Shown: positions 1 through 6,179 of the stretch, one piece after another | How the letters are laid out: every line of letters begins with the position of its first letter | How positions within the stretch are numbered: the first letter of the stretch is position 1 | Assembly (NCBI GenBank): GCA_012719815.1 | Contig: JAAXZP010000306.1 | Span: 1 to 9,575, forward strand | Origin: Christensenellaceae bacterium | Lineage (GTDB): Bacteria; Bacillota; Clostridia; Christensenellales; SZUA-584 | DNA length: 9,575 nucleotides | Reading direction: 5' to 3' | The notes under the pieces: generated by a model | What the model saw: the letters and a program-made list of their open reading frames with translations, nothing else | What the model was told of the DNA's origin: nothing | Database searches by the model: none | Program-made: the position numbers and the translations under genes

Positions 1-69
1 ATAATAAAGGGTGTTCCAGCATCGATTTAGCAAGGTTACAAAAAATCTGGAAGTTTCCCCAAAACAATA

Positions 70-98
70 TTGACAAACCGCTGTTTCGATGCTATATT
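70..98 (+). promoter_or_regulatory. Sigma-A type promoter of the perR operon
   Basis: A perfect -35 hexamer TTGACA (70-75) is followed after exactly 17 bp by TATATT (93-98), five of six bases matching the -10 consensus. The predicted transcription start is near 105, about 30 bases before the perR start codon at 136. This is the strongest promoter-like sequence in the window. Its -10 is overlapped by an inverted repeat predicted to bind PerR, so repression by blocking RNA polymerase is the natural inference. Confidence 0.85.
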
Positions 99-123
99 CT
101 TATTAAGAATTATTATTAATAAT
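96..123. promoter_or_regulatory. Two abutting perfect 7-1-7 inverted repeats, predicted PerR operator
   Basis: ATTCTTA-T-TAAGAAT (96-110) and ATTATTA-T-TAATAAT (109-123) are both perfect 7-1-7 palindromes sharing two bases, with centres 13 bp apart. The 7-1-7 AT-rich architecture is that of Fur/PerR boxes (B. subtilis PerR consensus TTATAATNATTATAA). They cover the end of the -10, the predicted transcription start and the leader up to the perR ribosome binding site. Autorepression by the encoded PerR, released by peroxide, is inferred from position and architecture; binding is not shown. Confidence 0.75.
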
Positions 124-135
124 GGAGTCAGTTCT

Positions 136-558
136 ATGGCTAAACCTAGTAAGCCGGTGAGAAACACCCGGCAAAGAAAATACATGCTTGAGCTCCTGCA
201 ATCCACGAAATCGCATCCCAACGCTTTCTGGTTGTACGAGCGCATGCGGCCTGCCTTCCCCAATCTGAGCCTGAGCACCGTATACCGCAACCTCAACATA
301 CTGGAAACCCAGGGGACGATACAGCGGGTGGTGTGCGGCGGCGCTTTCGAGCGTTACGATGCGGACACCAGCATGCACTCCCATTTCTATTGCCGCGAGT
401 GCGGAAGCGTCTACGATATCGACACCGACAACGCCGAGCAAAAGGCTATGGAGAGTACTCATGGCCACCCCCACCAGCTGGAAGGATGCCACATCACATT
501 CTATGGCATTTGCGGAAATTGCACCGCCAAAAATAACGATAAGGAGGATATGTTATGA
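136..558 (+). CDS. perR: PerR-type peroxide-sensing Fur family repressor
   Basis: A 140-residue Fur superfamily protein, a normal length. The N-terminal winged helix (about residues 10-65) has the recognition stretch SLSTVYRNLNIL. The C-terminal dimerisation domain holds the structural Zn site C86-x2-C89 and C126-x2-C129. The regulatory metal ligands align with B. subtilis PerR H37/D85/H91/H93/D104 at identical spacing, as H27, D75, H81, H83 and D94. An Asp rather than Glu at the last position favours PerR over Fur. In the family, Fe(II)-bound PerR is inactivated by peroxide-driven oxidation of His ligands. The start at 136 is chosen because GGAG (124-127) lies 8 nt upstream; the possible TTG at 70 is inside the -35. 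It is first in an operon with superoxide reductase and rubrerythrin and is probably autoregulated through the repeats at 96-123. Confidence 0.92.
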   Translation: MAKPSKPVRNTRQRKYMLELLQSTKSHPNAFWLYERMRPAFPNLSLSTVYRNLNILETQGTIQRVVCGGAFERYDADTSMHSHFYCRECGSVYDIDTDNAEQKAMESTHGHPHQLEGCHITFYGICGNCTAKNNDKEDML

Positions 559-935
559 CGAATTACGGTGATTATTACTATTGCGAAATCTGCGGCCAGG
601 TTGTGGGCGTGCTGTGTCCGGGCAATCCCTCTCTGGTCTGCTGCGGACAGAAAATGACCCTGCTGAAGGCCAACACGGTAGACGCCAGCAAGGAAAAGCA
701 CGTGCCTGTCATCGTGCCTGAGGGAGACGTCACCACTATCAAGGTGGGCAGCGCGCCGCATCCCATGACGGAGGAGCATCACATCGTGTTTATCGAAATC
801 GTGCGCAAAAACGGCCTGGGCGACCGCGCGCGTCTCACGGTGGGCGGCCTGCCGGAAGCCACGTTCCCGGTCAAGGCGGGCGACATCGCGGAGGTCTACG
901 CCTACTGCAACCTGCACGGCCTGTGGAAAGCTTGA
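555..935 (+). CDS. dfx: Superoxide reductase (desulfoferrodoxin, two-iron type)
   Basis: A 126-residue desulfoferrodoxin that reduces superoxide to hydrogen peroxide in the cytoplasm without making oxygen, the preferred route in anaerobes. The N-terminal desulforedoxin domain has the Fe(Cys)4 centre I ligands C10, C13, C29 and C30. The catalytic centre II ligands are all present: H49, H69, H75, H121 and C118, with the conserved E47-K48 pair next to the first His. Length and spacing match the classical two-centre enzymes. The start overlaps the perR stop in an ATGA arrangement, and AAGGAGG (541-547) sits 7 nt upstream, so translational coupling to perR is likely. Electrons probably come from a rubredoxin, though no free rubredoxin is encoded here. 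Its peroxide product is the substrate of the next gene. Confidence 0.96.
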   Translation: MTNYGDYYYCEICGQVVGVLCPGNPSLVCCGQKMTLLKANTVDASKEKHVPVIVPEGDVTTIKVGSAPHPMTEEHHIVFIEIVRKNGLGDRARLTVGGLPEATFPVKAGDIAEVYAYCNLHGLWKA

Positions 936-975
936 AACGAGCATAATCGAACATATATAGCAAGGAGGATACATC

Positions 976-1512
976 ATGAAGGATCTGAAAGGTACCAAAA
1001 CGGAAAAAAACCTGAAGGAAGCGTTCGCCGGAGAGTCGATGGCGCGCAACAAGTACACATTCTACGCCTCCAAGGCCAAAGAAGAGGGTTATCTGCAGAT
1101 CTCCCAGCTGTTCCTGGAAACGGCGGACAACGAGAAAGAGCACGCCAAGCTGTGGTTTAAGCTGCTGTCGCCGATTGGGGATACGATGACAAACCTTTTG
1201 GACGCCGCGGCCGGTGAAAACTACGAGTGGACGGATATGTATGCGCGCATGGCCAAGGAGGCCCGCGAAGAAGGGTTCAACGAAATCGCCCTTATGTTTG
1301 AAGGCGTGGCCGGCGTCGAGAAGAAACACGAGGAACGCTACAAAATCCTTGCTGACAACATCAAAAACGGCATCGTGTTCAAGCGGGATGTGCCCGTTGA
1401 ATGGAAGTGCTCCAACTGCGGACACCGTTTTGTGGGCAAGGAAGCGCCGGAGAAATGCCCGGTGTGCGCTCATCCCAAGTCCTTCTTCGAGCTGTTCGCG
1501 CAAAACTATTAA
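976..1512 (+). CDS. rbr: Rubrerythrin (peroxide reductase)
   Basis: A 178-residue rubrerythrin with a di-iron four-helix domain followed by a rubredoxin domain. Predicted di-iron ligands are E20, E53 with H56, E81 and E84 (GENYEWT), and E115 with H118, matching the classical set. The rubredoxin-like FeCys4 site is C145-x2-C148 and C161-x2-C164. In anaerobes these proteins reduce hydrogen peroxide to water using rubredoxin or NADH-linked donors. The start is fixed by AAGGAGG (962-968), 7 nt upstream. Only 40 bases separate it from the superoxide reductase gene, with no terminator between, and a strong terminator follows its stop. It therefore completes a perR-dfx-rbr transcription unit presumably controlled by PerR. 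Nothing is missing or truncated. Confidence 0.96.
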   Translation: MKDLKGTKTEKNLKEAFAGESMARNKYTFYASKAKEEGYLQISQLFLETADNEKEHAKLWFKLLSPIGDTMTNLLDAAAGENYEWTDMYARMAKEAREEGFNEIALMFEGVAGVEKKHEERYKILADNIKNGIVFKRDVPVEWKCSNCGHRFVGKEAPEKCPVCAHPKSFFELFAQNY

Positions 1513-1520
1513 CAGGTACA

Positions 1521-1549
1521 AAAAAGGAGGCCGAACAAGGCCTCTTTTT
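1521..1549 (+). terminator. Intrinsic terminator after rubrerythrin
   Basis: GAGGCC (1527-1532) pairs with GGCCTC (1539-1544) across a GAACAA loop, followed by TTTTT. The upstream A-run (1521-1525) can extend the stem against the T-run with one bulged G. It starts 9 nt after the rbr stop. Confidence 0.85.
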
Positions 1550-1889
1550 CGATTTACGAAAAAGCTGCGGTTTTCGCCGTATTGCGCCGTATAGCCCCGA
1601 ATTTCCGAAAGTCAGGCGTTTATAAGCCACAGTTCTCCCCGCCTATAAATTATCTCGCTTTTTGACTTTCCTGCTTCTTCTCTCTCCGTCGGTTTTTATC
1701 CCAGCTTGTTTCTCTTTTTCCTGATTTTTATGCCGCAAACTGCTTAAAACGAAGCATACGCCTTCAAATTGTAACTTTATCTTAATATAATTGTCATATT
1801 TTAAATCATAAACGTTTATACCTTCATACGCCCAAATAGCGCTTTTTGAGGCCGCAATAAATCCCTTGTTATAATATCACCATCACTGT
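1550..1889. other. AT-rich non-coding region with pyrimidine-rich tract and palindrome
   Basis: No supported gene lies here on either strand. Roughly 1652-1728 is strongly pyrimidine-biased on the plus strand, under one fifth purines. Positions 1740-1830 are AT-rich and include the perfect 12-bp palindrome ATAAACGTTTAT (1808-1819). A possible upstream promoter is TTCAAA (1763-1768), 17 bp, TATAAT (1786-1791). I see no riboswitch core, tRNA or repeat array. The region most likely carries the control sequences of the hydrolase gene at 1926. Confidence 0.5.
1846..1875 (+). promoter_or_regulatory. Probable promoter of the NlpC/P60 hydrolase gene
   Basis: A perfect -10 TATAAT (1870-1875) follows TTGAGG (1846-1851) with an 18 bp spacer. 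The predicted start near 1882 gives a leader of about 44 bases containing AAGGAGT (1911-1917). The -10 is strong and the -35 partial. The other candidate at 1763-1791 could also be used. Confidence 0.55.
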
Positions 1890-1925
1890 ATGCACAATCC
1901 ACAGCTGCGAAAGGAGTCAACAAAT

Positions 1926-2840
1926 ATGAAGAAAAAACATCTGCGGCGCATTGTCACTGTTGTTTGCATGATCGCCGTATTGATTGCCATGGCGCCCACC
2001 GCGCTGGCTGCCAGCCCCGTGCTCAAGCTTGGCGTCAGCGGCAGCGAGGTCACCAAGCTCCAAAGCAGGCTGATCGCGCTGGGCTATGCGGACTTCTCCG
2101 AGGCGACAGGCTATTTCGGTTCTGCGACCCAAACGGCCGTCATCCGTTTCCAAAGCAACCACGGCCTCGTGGTGGACGGCGTCGCCGGCAGCGCTACCCA
2201 GAGCAGGCTGTATTCGTCCTCCGCGAAGAGCCTGATACTAAAGCCGGGTAGCAGCAGCGAAGCCGTGCGGGCGCTTCAGCTTCGGCTGAAAGAGCTGGGA
2301 TATTTCTCCGGCACAGGCACCGGCCACTACGGCGAGGTTACCCTGGCCGCCGTCAAAGCGTTCCAGAAAGCGCGCGGCCTCGCGGTGGACGGCATTGCCG
2401 GGCCCAAGACGCGTATTCAGGCGTTCTCCAAGGCTTCTGCCCCCGCGGCGTCCGCGCCCGATGCTGCGGCCATTGCGGACATCGCGCTCGCCCAGCTGGG
2501 CGACCCGTATCTTTTGGGCGGCAACGGCCCCGACAAGTTCGACTGCTCCGGCCTTGCCTATTACGCGATGATGAACGCGGGCTTCTCAGTGTCCCGGCTG
2601 TCGTCAGCGGCTTACAGCCAGGTGAGCTCCTGGGCCAAGATCACCGGCACCGGCAGCCTTAAAAAAGGCGATCTGCTGTTCTTCTACTCGGAGTCCTGGA
2701 GCAGCATCAACCATATGGGCATCTACATCGGCGACGGACAGTTCGTCCACGCGTCGTCCGGACAGGGAAAGGTCATGGTGAGCACGCTTTCCAACTCCTA
2801 CTGGGCCGGCCACTTCGCCTTTGCCCGCCGCGTCGGCTAA
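1926..2840 (+). CDS. Secreted NlpC/P60 peptidoglycan hydrolase with two PG_binding_1 domains
   Basis: A 304-residue exported protein. Residues 1-28 form a Sec signal peptide (KKKHLRR, then a hydrophobic core, cleavage predicted after ALA at 28). Two PG_binding_1 repeats follow, about 32-97 and 101-170, each with the LxxGxxG...VxxLQxRL and FQxxxGLxVDGxAG pattern. An Ala/Pro-rich linker leads to a C-terminal NlpC/P60 domain (about 185-304). Its catalytic residues appear as C207 in FDCSG, H263 in NHMGIYIG and H275 in FVHAS. Family members cleave stem-peptide bonds, usually gamma-D-Glu-diaminopimelate, so a role in wall turnover, cell separation or germination is plausible but not distinguishable here. 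The start at 1926 is favoured over an in-frame codon at 1890 because AAGGAGT lies 8 nt upstream and the signal peptide begins there. It is transcribed alone, convergent with the following minus-strand operon. Confidence 0.93.
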   Translation: MKKKHLRRIVTVVCMIAVLIAMAPTALAASPVLKLGVSGSEVTKLQSRLIALGYADFSEATGYFGSATQTAVIRFQSNHGLVVDGVAGSATQSRLYSSSAKSLILKPGSSSEAVRALQLRLKELGYFSGTGTGHYGEVTLAAVKAFQKARGLAVDGIAGPKTRIQAFSKASAPAASAPDAAAIADIALAQLGDPYLLGGNGPDKFDCSGLAYYAMMNAGFSVSRLSSAAYSQVSSWAKITGTGSLKKGDLLFFYSESWSSINHMGIYIGDGQFVHASSGQGKVMVSTLSNSYWAGHFAFARRVG

Positions 2841-2852
2841 CCATCCGGCGTC

Positions 2853-2890
2853 AAATAAACCGCCGTACAGGCCACGGCGGTTTTTTATTT
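2853..2890. terminator. Probable bidirectional terminator between convergent genes
   Basis: CCGCCG (2860-2865) pairs with CGGCGG (2875-2880) across a 9-nt loop. TTTTTT follows on the plus strand, and the AAATAAA before the stem (2853-2859) gives a T-rich tract on the minus strand. It lies between the hydrolase stop (2840) and the end of the cysteine synthase gene (2917), so it can serve both. Confidence 0.85.
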
Positions 2891-2916
2891 GGGTTTGCTG
2901 CCGTTTGCGGAAATTC

Positions 2917-3819
2917 CTATGCCTGCCGGAACAGCGCTGTACTGAGGTACTTTTCGCCCCGGTCCGGGAATATGCACACGACAACGCCGCTCTCCAGCGT
3001 CTCGGCCACGCGCAGCGCCGCCAGCATCGCCGCGCCGGACGACATGCCGCAGAATATCCCTTCCTCGCGCACGATGCGCCGTGCCATCGCAAACGCCTCC
3101 TCCGATTCCACCATGATGGACATGTCGATGCGCGACGGGTCGTATATCTCCGGCACAATGGCTTCGCTCATGTTTTTTAGACCCTGAATGTAATGCCCTC
3201 TAACCGGGTGCGCTTCCACGATCCGGATATCGGGGCTTAATTCCTTGAGGCGTTTGGCGGTGCCCATAAGCGTGCCCGACGTGCCGAGAGCGGACACGAA
3301 ATGCGTGATGCGCCCCTTGGTGTCGCGGATGATCTCTTCCGCGGTGGTGGAGTAGTGCGCCAGCTTGTTGTACCGGTTGGTGAACTGGTCGGGCATGAAA
3401 TACTTATCCGGATTCTCAGCGACCAGCGCGCGCGCCTTGCGGATCGCGCCGTCTGTGCCTTCTTCCGCCGCCGTCAGTATCACCTGCGCGCCGAACGCTT
3501 TGATCATCTGCTGCCGCTCCACCGACACGGCGCTGCTCATCACGATCTCCACGTCATAGCCCTTCACCGCGCCGATCATCGCCAGCGCGATGCCGGTATT
3601 GCCGCTGGTCGGCTCGATGATGGTCTTGCCCGGCTTCAACACGCCTTCCGCTTCAGCCTGCTCCACCATTTTAAGCGCGATGCGGTCCTTGATGCTGCCG
3701 GTGGGGTTGGTGCCCTCCACCTTGGCATATATTTCTACAGCGTCCTTCGTCCAAATCTTGTTGACCCTCACCAGCGGCGTGTTGCCGATGGTATCCAGAA
3801 TATTGCCGTAAACGCCCAT
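2917..3819 (-). CDS. Cysteine synthase family enzyme (PLP-dependent, CysK/CysM type)
   Basis: A 300-residue fold-type II PLP enzyme, predicted to make cysteine from an activated serine and sulfide. The PLP lysine is K44 in NPTGSIKDR. The substrate loop is PTSGNTG (residues 70-76), the phosphate-binding loop is ALGTSGTLMG, and the pyridine-nitrogen serine lies in GMSSGAA. The ending PDRGEKYLST matches the family. NPTGSIKDR, EGIFCG and the GLKNM motif look more like CysM-type enzymes than like classical CysK, so the activated serine could be O-acetylserine or O-phosphoserine. The ATG at 3819 is preferred to the TTG at 3843 because AAAGGAG (3826-3832) lies 6 nt upstream and the family normally begins near the YGNILDTIGNTPL stretch. 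It is last in a three-gene minus-strand operon, 11 nt after the ATPase stop. No serine acetyltransferase gene is in view. Confidence 0.92.
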   Translation of the reverse strand: MGVYGNILDTIGNTPLVRVNKIWTKDAVEIYAKVEGTNPTGSIKDRIALKMVEQAEAEGVLKPGKTIIEPTSGNTGIALAMIGAVKGYDVEIVMSSAVSVERQQMIKAFGAQVILTAAEEGTDGAIRKARALVAENPDKYFMPDQFTNRYNKLAHYSTTAEEIIRDTKGRITHFVSALGTSGTLMGTAKRLKELSPDIRIVEAHPVRGHYIQGLKNMSEAIVPEIYDPSRIDMSIMVESEEAFAMARRIVREEGIFCGMSSGAAMLAALRVAETLESGVVVCIFPDRGEKYLSTALFRQA

Positions 3820-3830
3820 GTCCCGCTCCT

Positions 3831-4505
3831 TTATGCCAGCCAATCCGGCCGCGTATAAATCCTAAGCTCAATCCTTTCCGCCGCGCATCCGGGGCATCGC
3901 GCCTCAAACGCCGCGCGCGCCTCGCTCGTGCCGCTCACGCAGCGCAGCGGCCCGCCGGTCCGCACCGCCAGCTCCTGCGCAAGCTCATAGCCTTCCGCCA
4001 GCTCGTCGCCCGTCGACTCCGGCCCGAGGTTGGTGTTGAGCGCCAGCCCATCCGCATTCAGCCGGGCGCGGCCCTCGATGCGCCGCAGGCTCTCCTCCAG
4101 GTTTTCCACGCTGTCCTGAAAAGGCCGCCGCGTGTTGACCACAAACAGCGCCTCCACGTCGTCCCGCATCGCGTCAAACCGCTGTTTTAGGCCCCCCAGC
4201 GCCGCCGCGCCCACCGGATCCCCGCCGCAGTCAAACACCGCGTATTCGTACCCGAACGCCGCGTACACGTCGGGCGGCAGCGACGGCACGTCCACCGCCG
4301 TGTTGGCAAACACCGGCGCGATCACCCGTATGCCCCGGCCCTCCAGCATCTCCGCATGTTCCGACGAGCGGAAATACGGGTTGACGATGTCCAGGTCCAC
4401 CAGCGCCACGCTGCGGCTCTTTTCCGCCAGCGCCAGGGCGAAGTTGAGCGACAGCTCCGTCTTGCCGCTGCCGTAGTTGCCAAACAGCACCGTTATTTTT
4501 TTCAT
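3831..4505 (-). CDS. P-loop ATPase of unknown role, MinD/CobQ-like fold
   Basis: A 224-residue soluble protein with a Walker A motif at the extreme N-terminus, GNYGSGKT (residues 9-16). This is followed by VALVDLDIVNPYFRS (33-47) and a second beta-strand acidic motif AVFDCGGDPVG (from 89), a switch-like pattern seen in SIMIBI-class ATPases. The P-loop is canonical GxxGxGKT, not the deviant KGGxGKT of true MinD/ParA/Mrp. A short C-terminal motif C204-P-G-C207 could bind metal or be redox active. No membrane helix or DNA-binding domain is visible. The start has AAAGGAG upstream, and the gene sits 15 nt after the FAD dehydrogenase stop and 11 nt before cysteine synthase, indicating co-transcription. 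I recognise the fold but not the function; maturation or delivery of a cofactor is only a guess from the neighbours. Confidence 0.78.
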   Translation of the reverse strand: MKKITVLFGNYGSGKTELSLNFALALAEKSRSVALVDLDIVNPYFRSSEHAEMLEGRGIRVIAPVFANTAVDVPSLPPDVYAAFGYEYAVFDCGGDPVGAAALGGLKQRFDAMRDDVEALFVVNTRRPFQDSVENLEESLRRIEGRARLNADGLALNTNLGPESTGDELAEGYELAQELAVRTGGPLRCVSGTSEARAAFEARCPGCAAERIELRIYTRPDWLA

Positions 4506-4520
4506 GCGTTCTCCTTTATA

Positions 4521-6110
4521 CTATGCCGGCGGCGCAAATTCGCGCATCAGCGCCTCGGCGCATTTGATCCCGTCCACCGCGGCGGACACGATGCCGCCCG
4601 CGTAGCCCGCGCCTTCGCCCGCGGGAAACAGCCCCGCCACGCCCTCCGCCTGAAAAGACGCGTCGCGCACCAGCCGCACCGGCGCGGACGTGCGCGTCTC
4701 CACCCCGGTCAGCACCGCATCCGGGCTGTCAAAACCCTTGAGCTTCCTGCCGAAATCGCGCAGCCCTTCCGCAATCGCCGCCGCCACAAAATCCGGCAGG
4801 CATTCGTGCAGGTCCGCACCCGTCACGCGCGGGCGGTAGGTTGGCGTCACGCCGCTGAAAACCCGCGTCGCGCGCCCGGCAAAAAAGTCGCCCAAAGTCT
4901 GAGCCGGCGCGGCAAATCCGCCGCGCGCCAGCGTATAGGCCGCGCGCTCCATCCGCCGCTGAAACGCCACACCGCCCAGCGCCCCCGGCTCAAAGTCCGC
5001 CGGGGAAACCGCCACCACCACGGCGCTGTTGGAGTTCTCCCCGTCCCGCGCGTAATAGCTCATGCCGTTCACCGCCACGCCGTCCGGCTCGGTCGCCGAG
5101 CAGATCACCTCGCCGCCGGGGCACATGCAAAACGTATACACGCCGCGCTCGCCCCAGCGGGACGTCAGGCGGTATTCCGCCGCGCCCAGCGCCGGGTGCC
5201 CGAACGCCGCGCCGTACTGCGCCCTATCTATGAATTCGCGCTTGTGCTCGATCCTTATGCCCACCGCGAAAGGCTTTGGTTCCATCCGAAGCCCCGCCGC
5301 GTGCAGCATGGCATAAGTATCGCGCGCACTGTGCCCGATCGCCAGCACCGCCGCACGCGTTTCCACGCTGTGCTGAAGGCCGTTTTTGACATAGGTGATG
5401 CCGCGCAGCTCGCCGCCCGACGCCAAAATGCCGGTCAGCCTGCTCTCAAAGCTCACCGTGCCGCCCAGCCGCCTGATTTTGTCCAGTATGCCCGTCACGG
5501 CCTTGCGGATATTTTCGGTGCCGGTGTGCGGCTTGGCGAGTACCAGTATCTCCTCCGGCGCTCCGCATTCCGCCAGTGTCATAAGAACGCGCTCCGTCCG
5601 CGGGTCCTTGATGCGGGTGGTCAGCTTGCCGTCCGAAAAAGCCCCGGCGCCGCCTGCGCCGAAACACACGTTGCTTTCCTCGTCCAGCACACCCTGCGCG
5701 CTCATCCGCTGCACATCGCGAACCCGCCTGTCCATATCGCGCCCGCGTTCGATCAGCAGCGGCTTGTATCCGTGCTGGGCCAAAGTCAGCGCCGCAAACA
5801 GCCCGCACGGCCCGGCGCCCACCACCACCGGCTGGCCCGGCGCCCTATGGCCGTACGCCACCGGCTGCTCCGGCCGGACCTCAACACGGCCGAAGCGCTG
5901 TTCCAGGCTGCGCTGCCGTTTGCCGTCGTGCAGCCACACCTGCACCGTCAGCACCAGCCGCACGTCCCGCCGCGCGTCCAGCGACTGCCTGGCCACGCGC
6001 AGCCGTAAAATGTCGTCCGGCCTTATACCAAGCCGCGCCGCCGCCGCCTGTTTTATCTCATTGTCATCGCTGCCCTGCGGCATAGCAAGGCCGCTCAGCT
6101 CAATTGCCAT
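4521..6110 (-). CDS. FAD-dependent dehydrogenase, COG2509 family
   Basis: A 529-residue flavoprotein of the conserved but biochemically uncharacterised COG2509 group. An N-terminal alpha/beta domain (about 1-85) contains the family-like segment LRVARQSLDARRDVRL. The Rossmann FAD site is VVVGAGPCG (GxGxxG at 98-103) with the ribose-binding acid E121 in LIERG. Then come NVCFGAGGAGAFSDGKL and, near the C-terminus, GEGAGYAGGI, the second flavin contact. There is no signal peptide or membrane segment. The substrate is unknown. The ATG at 6110 is chosen because GGGAG (6118-6122) lies 7 nt upstream and the family sequence begins here; an ATG at 6128 and a TTG at 6131 have no ribosome binding site. 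It is the first gene of the minus-strand trio with the ATPase and cysteine synthase, downstream of cdaA-cdaR and separated from them by a hairpin. Confidence 0.88.
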   Translation of the reverse strand: MAIELSGLAMPQGSDDNEIKQAAAARLGIRPDDILRLRVARQSLDARRDVRLVLTVQVWLHDGKRQRSLEQRFGRVEVRPEQPVAYGHRAPGQPVVVGAGPCGLFAALTLAQHGYKPLLIERGRDMDRRVRDVQRMSAQGVLDEESNVCFGAGGAGAFSDGKLTTRIKDPRTERVLMTLAECGAPEEILVLAKPHTGTENIRKAVTGILDKIRRLGGTVSFESRLTGILASGGELRGITYVKNGLQHSVETRAAVLAIGHSARDTYAMLHAAGLRMEPKPFAVGIRIEHKREFIDRAQYGAAFGHPALGAAEYRLTSRWGERGVYTFCMCPGGEVICSATEPDGVAVNGMSYYARDGENSNSAVVVAVSPADFEPGALGGVAFQRRMERAAYTLARGGFAAPAQTLGDFFAGRATRVFSGVTPTYRPRVTGADLHECLPDFVAAAIAEGLRDFGRKLKGFDSPDAVLTGVETRTSAPVRLVRDASFQAEGVAGLFPAGEGAGYAGGIVSAAVDGIKCAEALMREFAPPA

Positions 6111-6129
6111 CCGATATCTCCCGTCCATC

Positions 6130-6154
6130 AAAAAGGGACGGACTACACCGCCCC
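6130..6154 (-). terminator. Terminator-like hairpin between cdaR and the FAD dehydrogenase gene
   Basis: On the minus strand GGGGCGG (6154-6148) pairs with CCGTCCC (6141-6135), seven base pairs including one G-U, around a six-base loop, and is followed by TTTTT (6134-6130). It lies 26 bases after the cdaR stop and just before the FAD gene ribosome binding site. It may end the cdaA-cdaR transcript wholly or partly. Confidence 0.7.
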
Positions 6155-6160
6155 TCCAGT

Positions 6161-6166
6161 ATTATA
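6161..6166 (-). promoter_or_regulatory. Possible -10 element upstream of the FAD dehydrogenase gene
   Basis: A perfect TATAAT on the minus strand lies in the cdaR-FAD gene gap. No good -35 is found 16-18 bp upstream. If used, transcription would start near 6154, at the base of the hairpin, so the FAD gene operon could have its own promoter. Confidence 0.35.
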
Positions 6167-6179
6167 ACCACATTTTCGC

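Noticed and set aside
1..69. Possible gene end or terminator at the left edge.
   Set aside because: No coding frame or convincing hairpin is visible in these bases; they are treated as upstream spacer.
1522..1529. Strong Shine-Dalgarno-like AAAAGGAG after rubrerythrin.
   Set aside because: It is the left arm of the intrinsic terminator and no start codon with an open frame follows at a usable distance.
1550..1925. c-di-AMP (ydaO/yuaA) riboswitch upstream of the NlpC/P60 hydrolase, a common association, attractive because cdaA is in the window.
   Set aside because: The plus strand here is pyrimidine- and AT-rich and lacks the G-rich conserved core of that riboswitch; no matching stem set could be found.
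4356..6008. Long open frame on the plus strand (550 codons) across the ATPase and FAD genes.
   Set aside because: Its product is rich in Arg, His and Ala with no recognisable domain, and it is antisense to two clear enzymes; it is a by-product of high GC at third codon positions.
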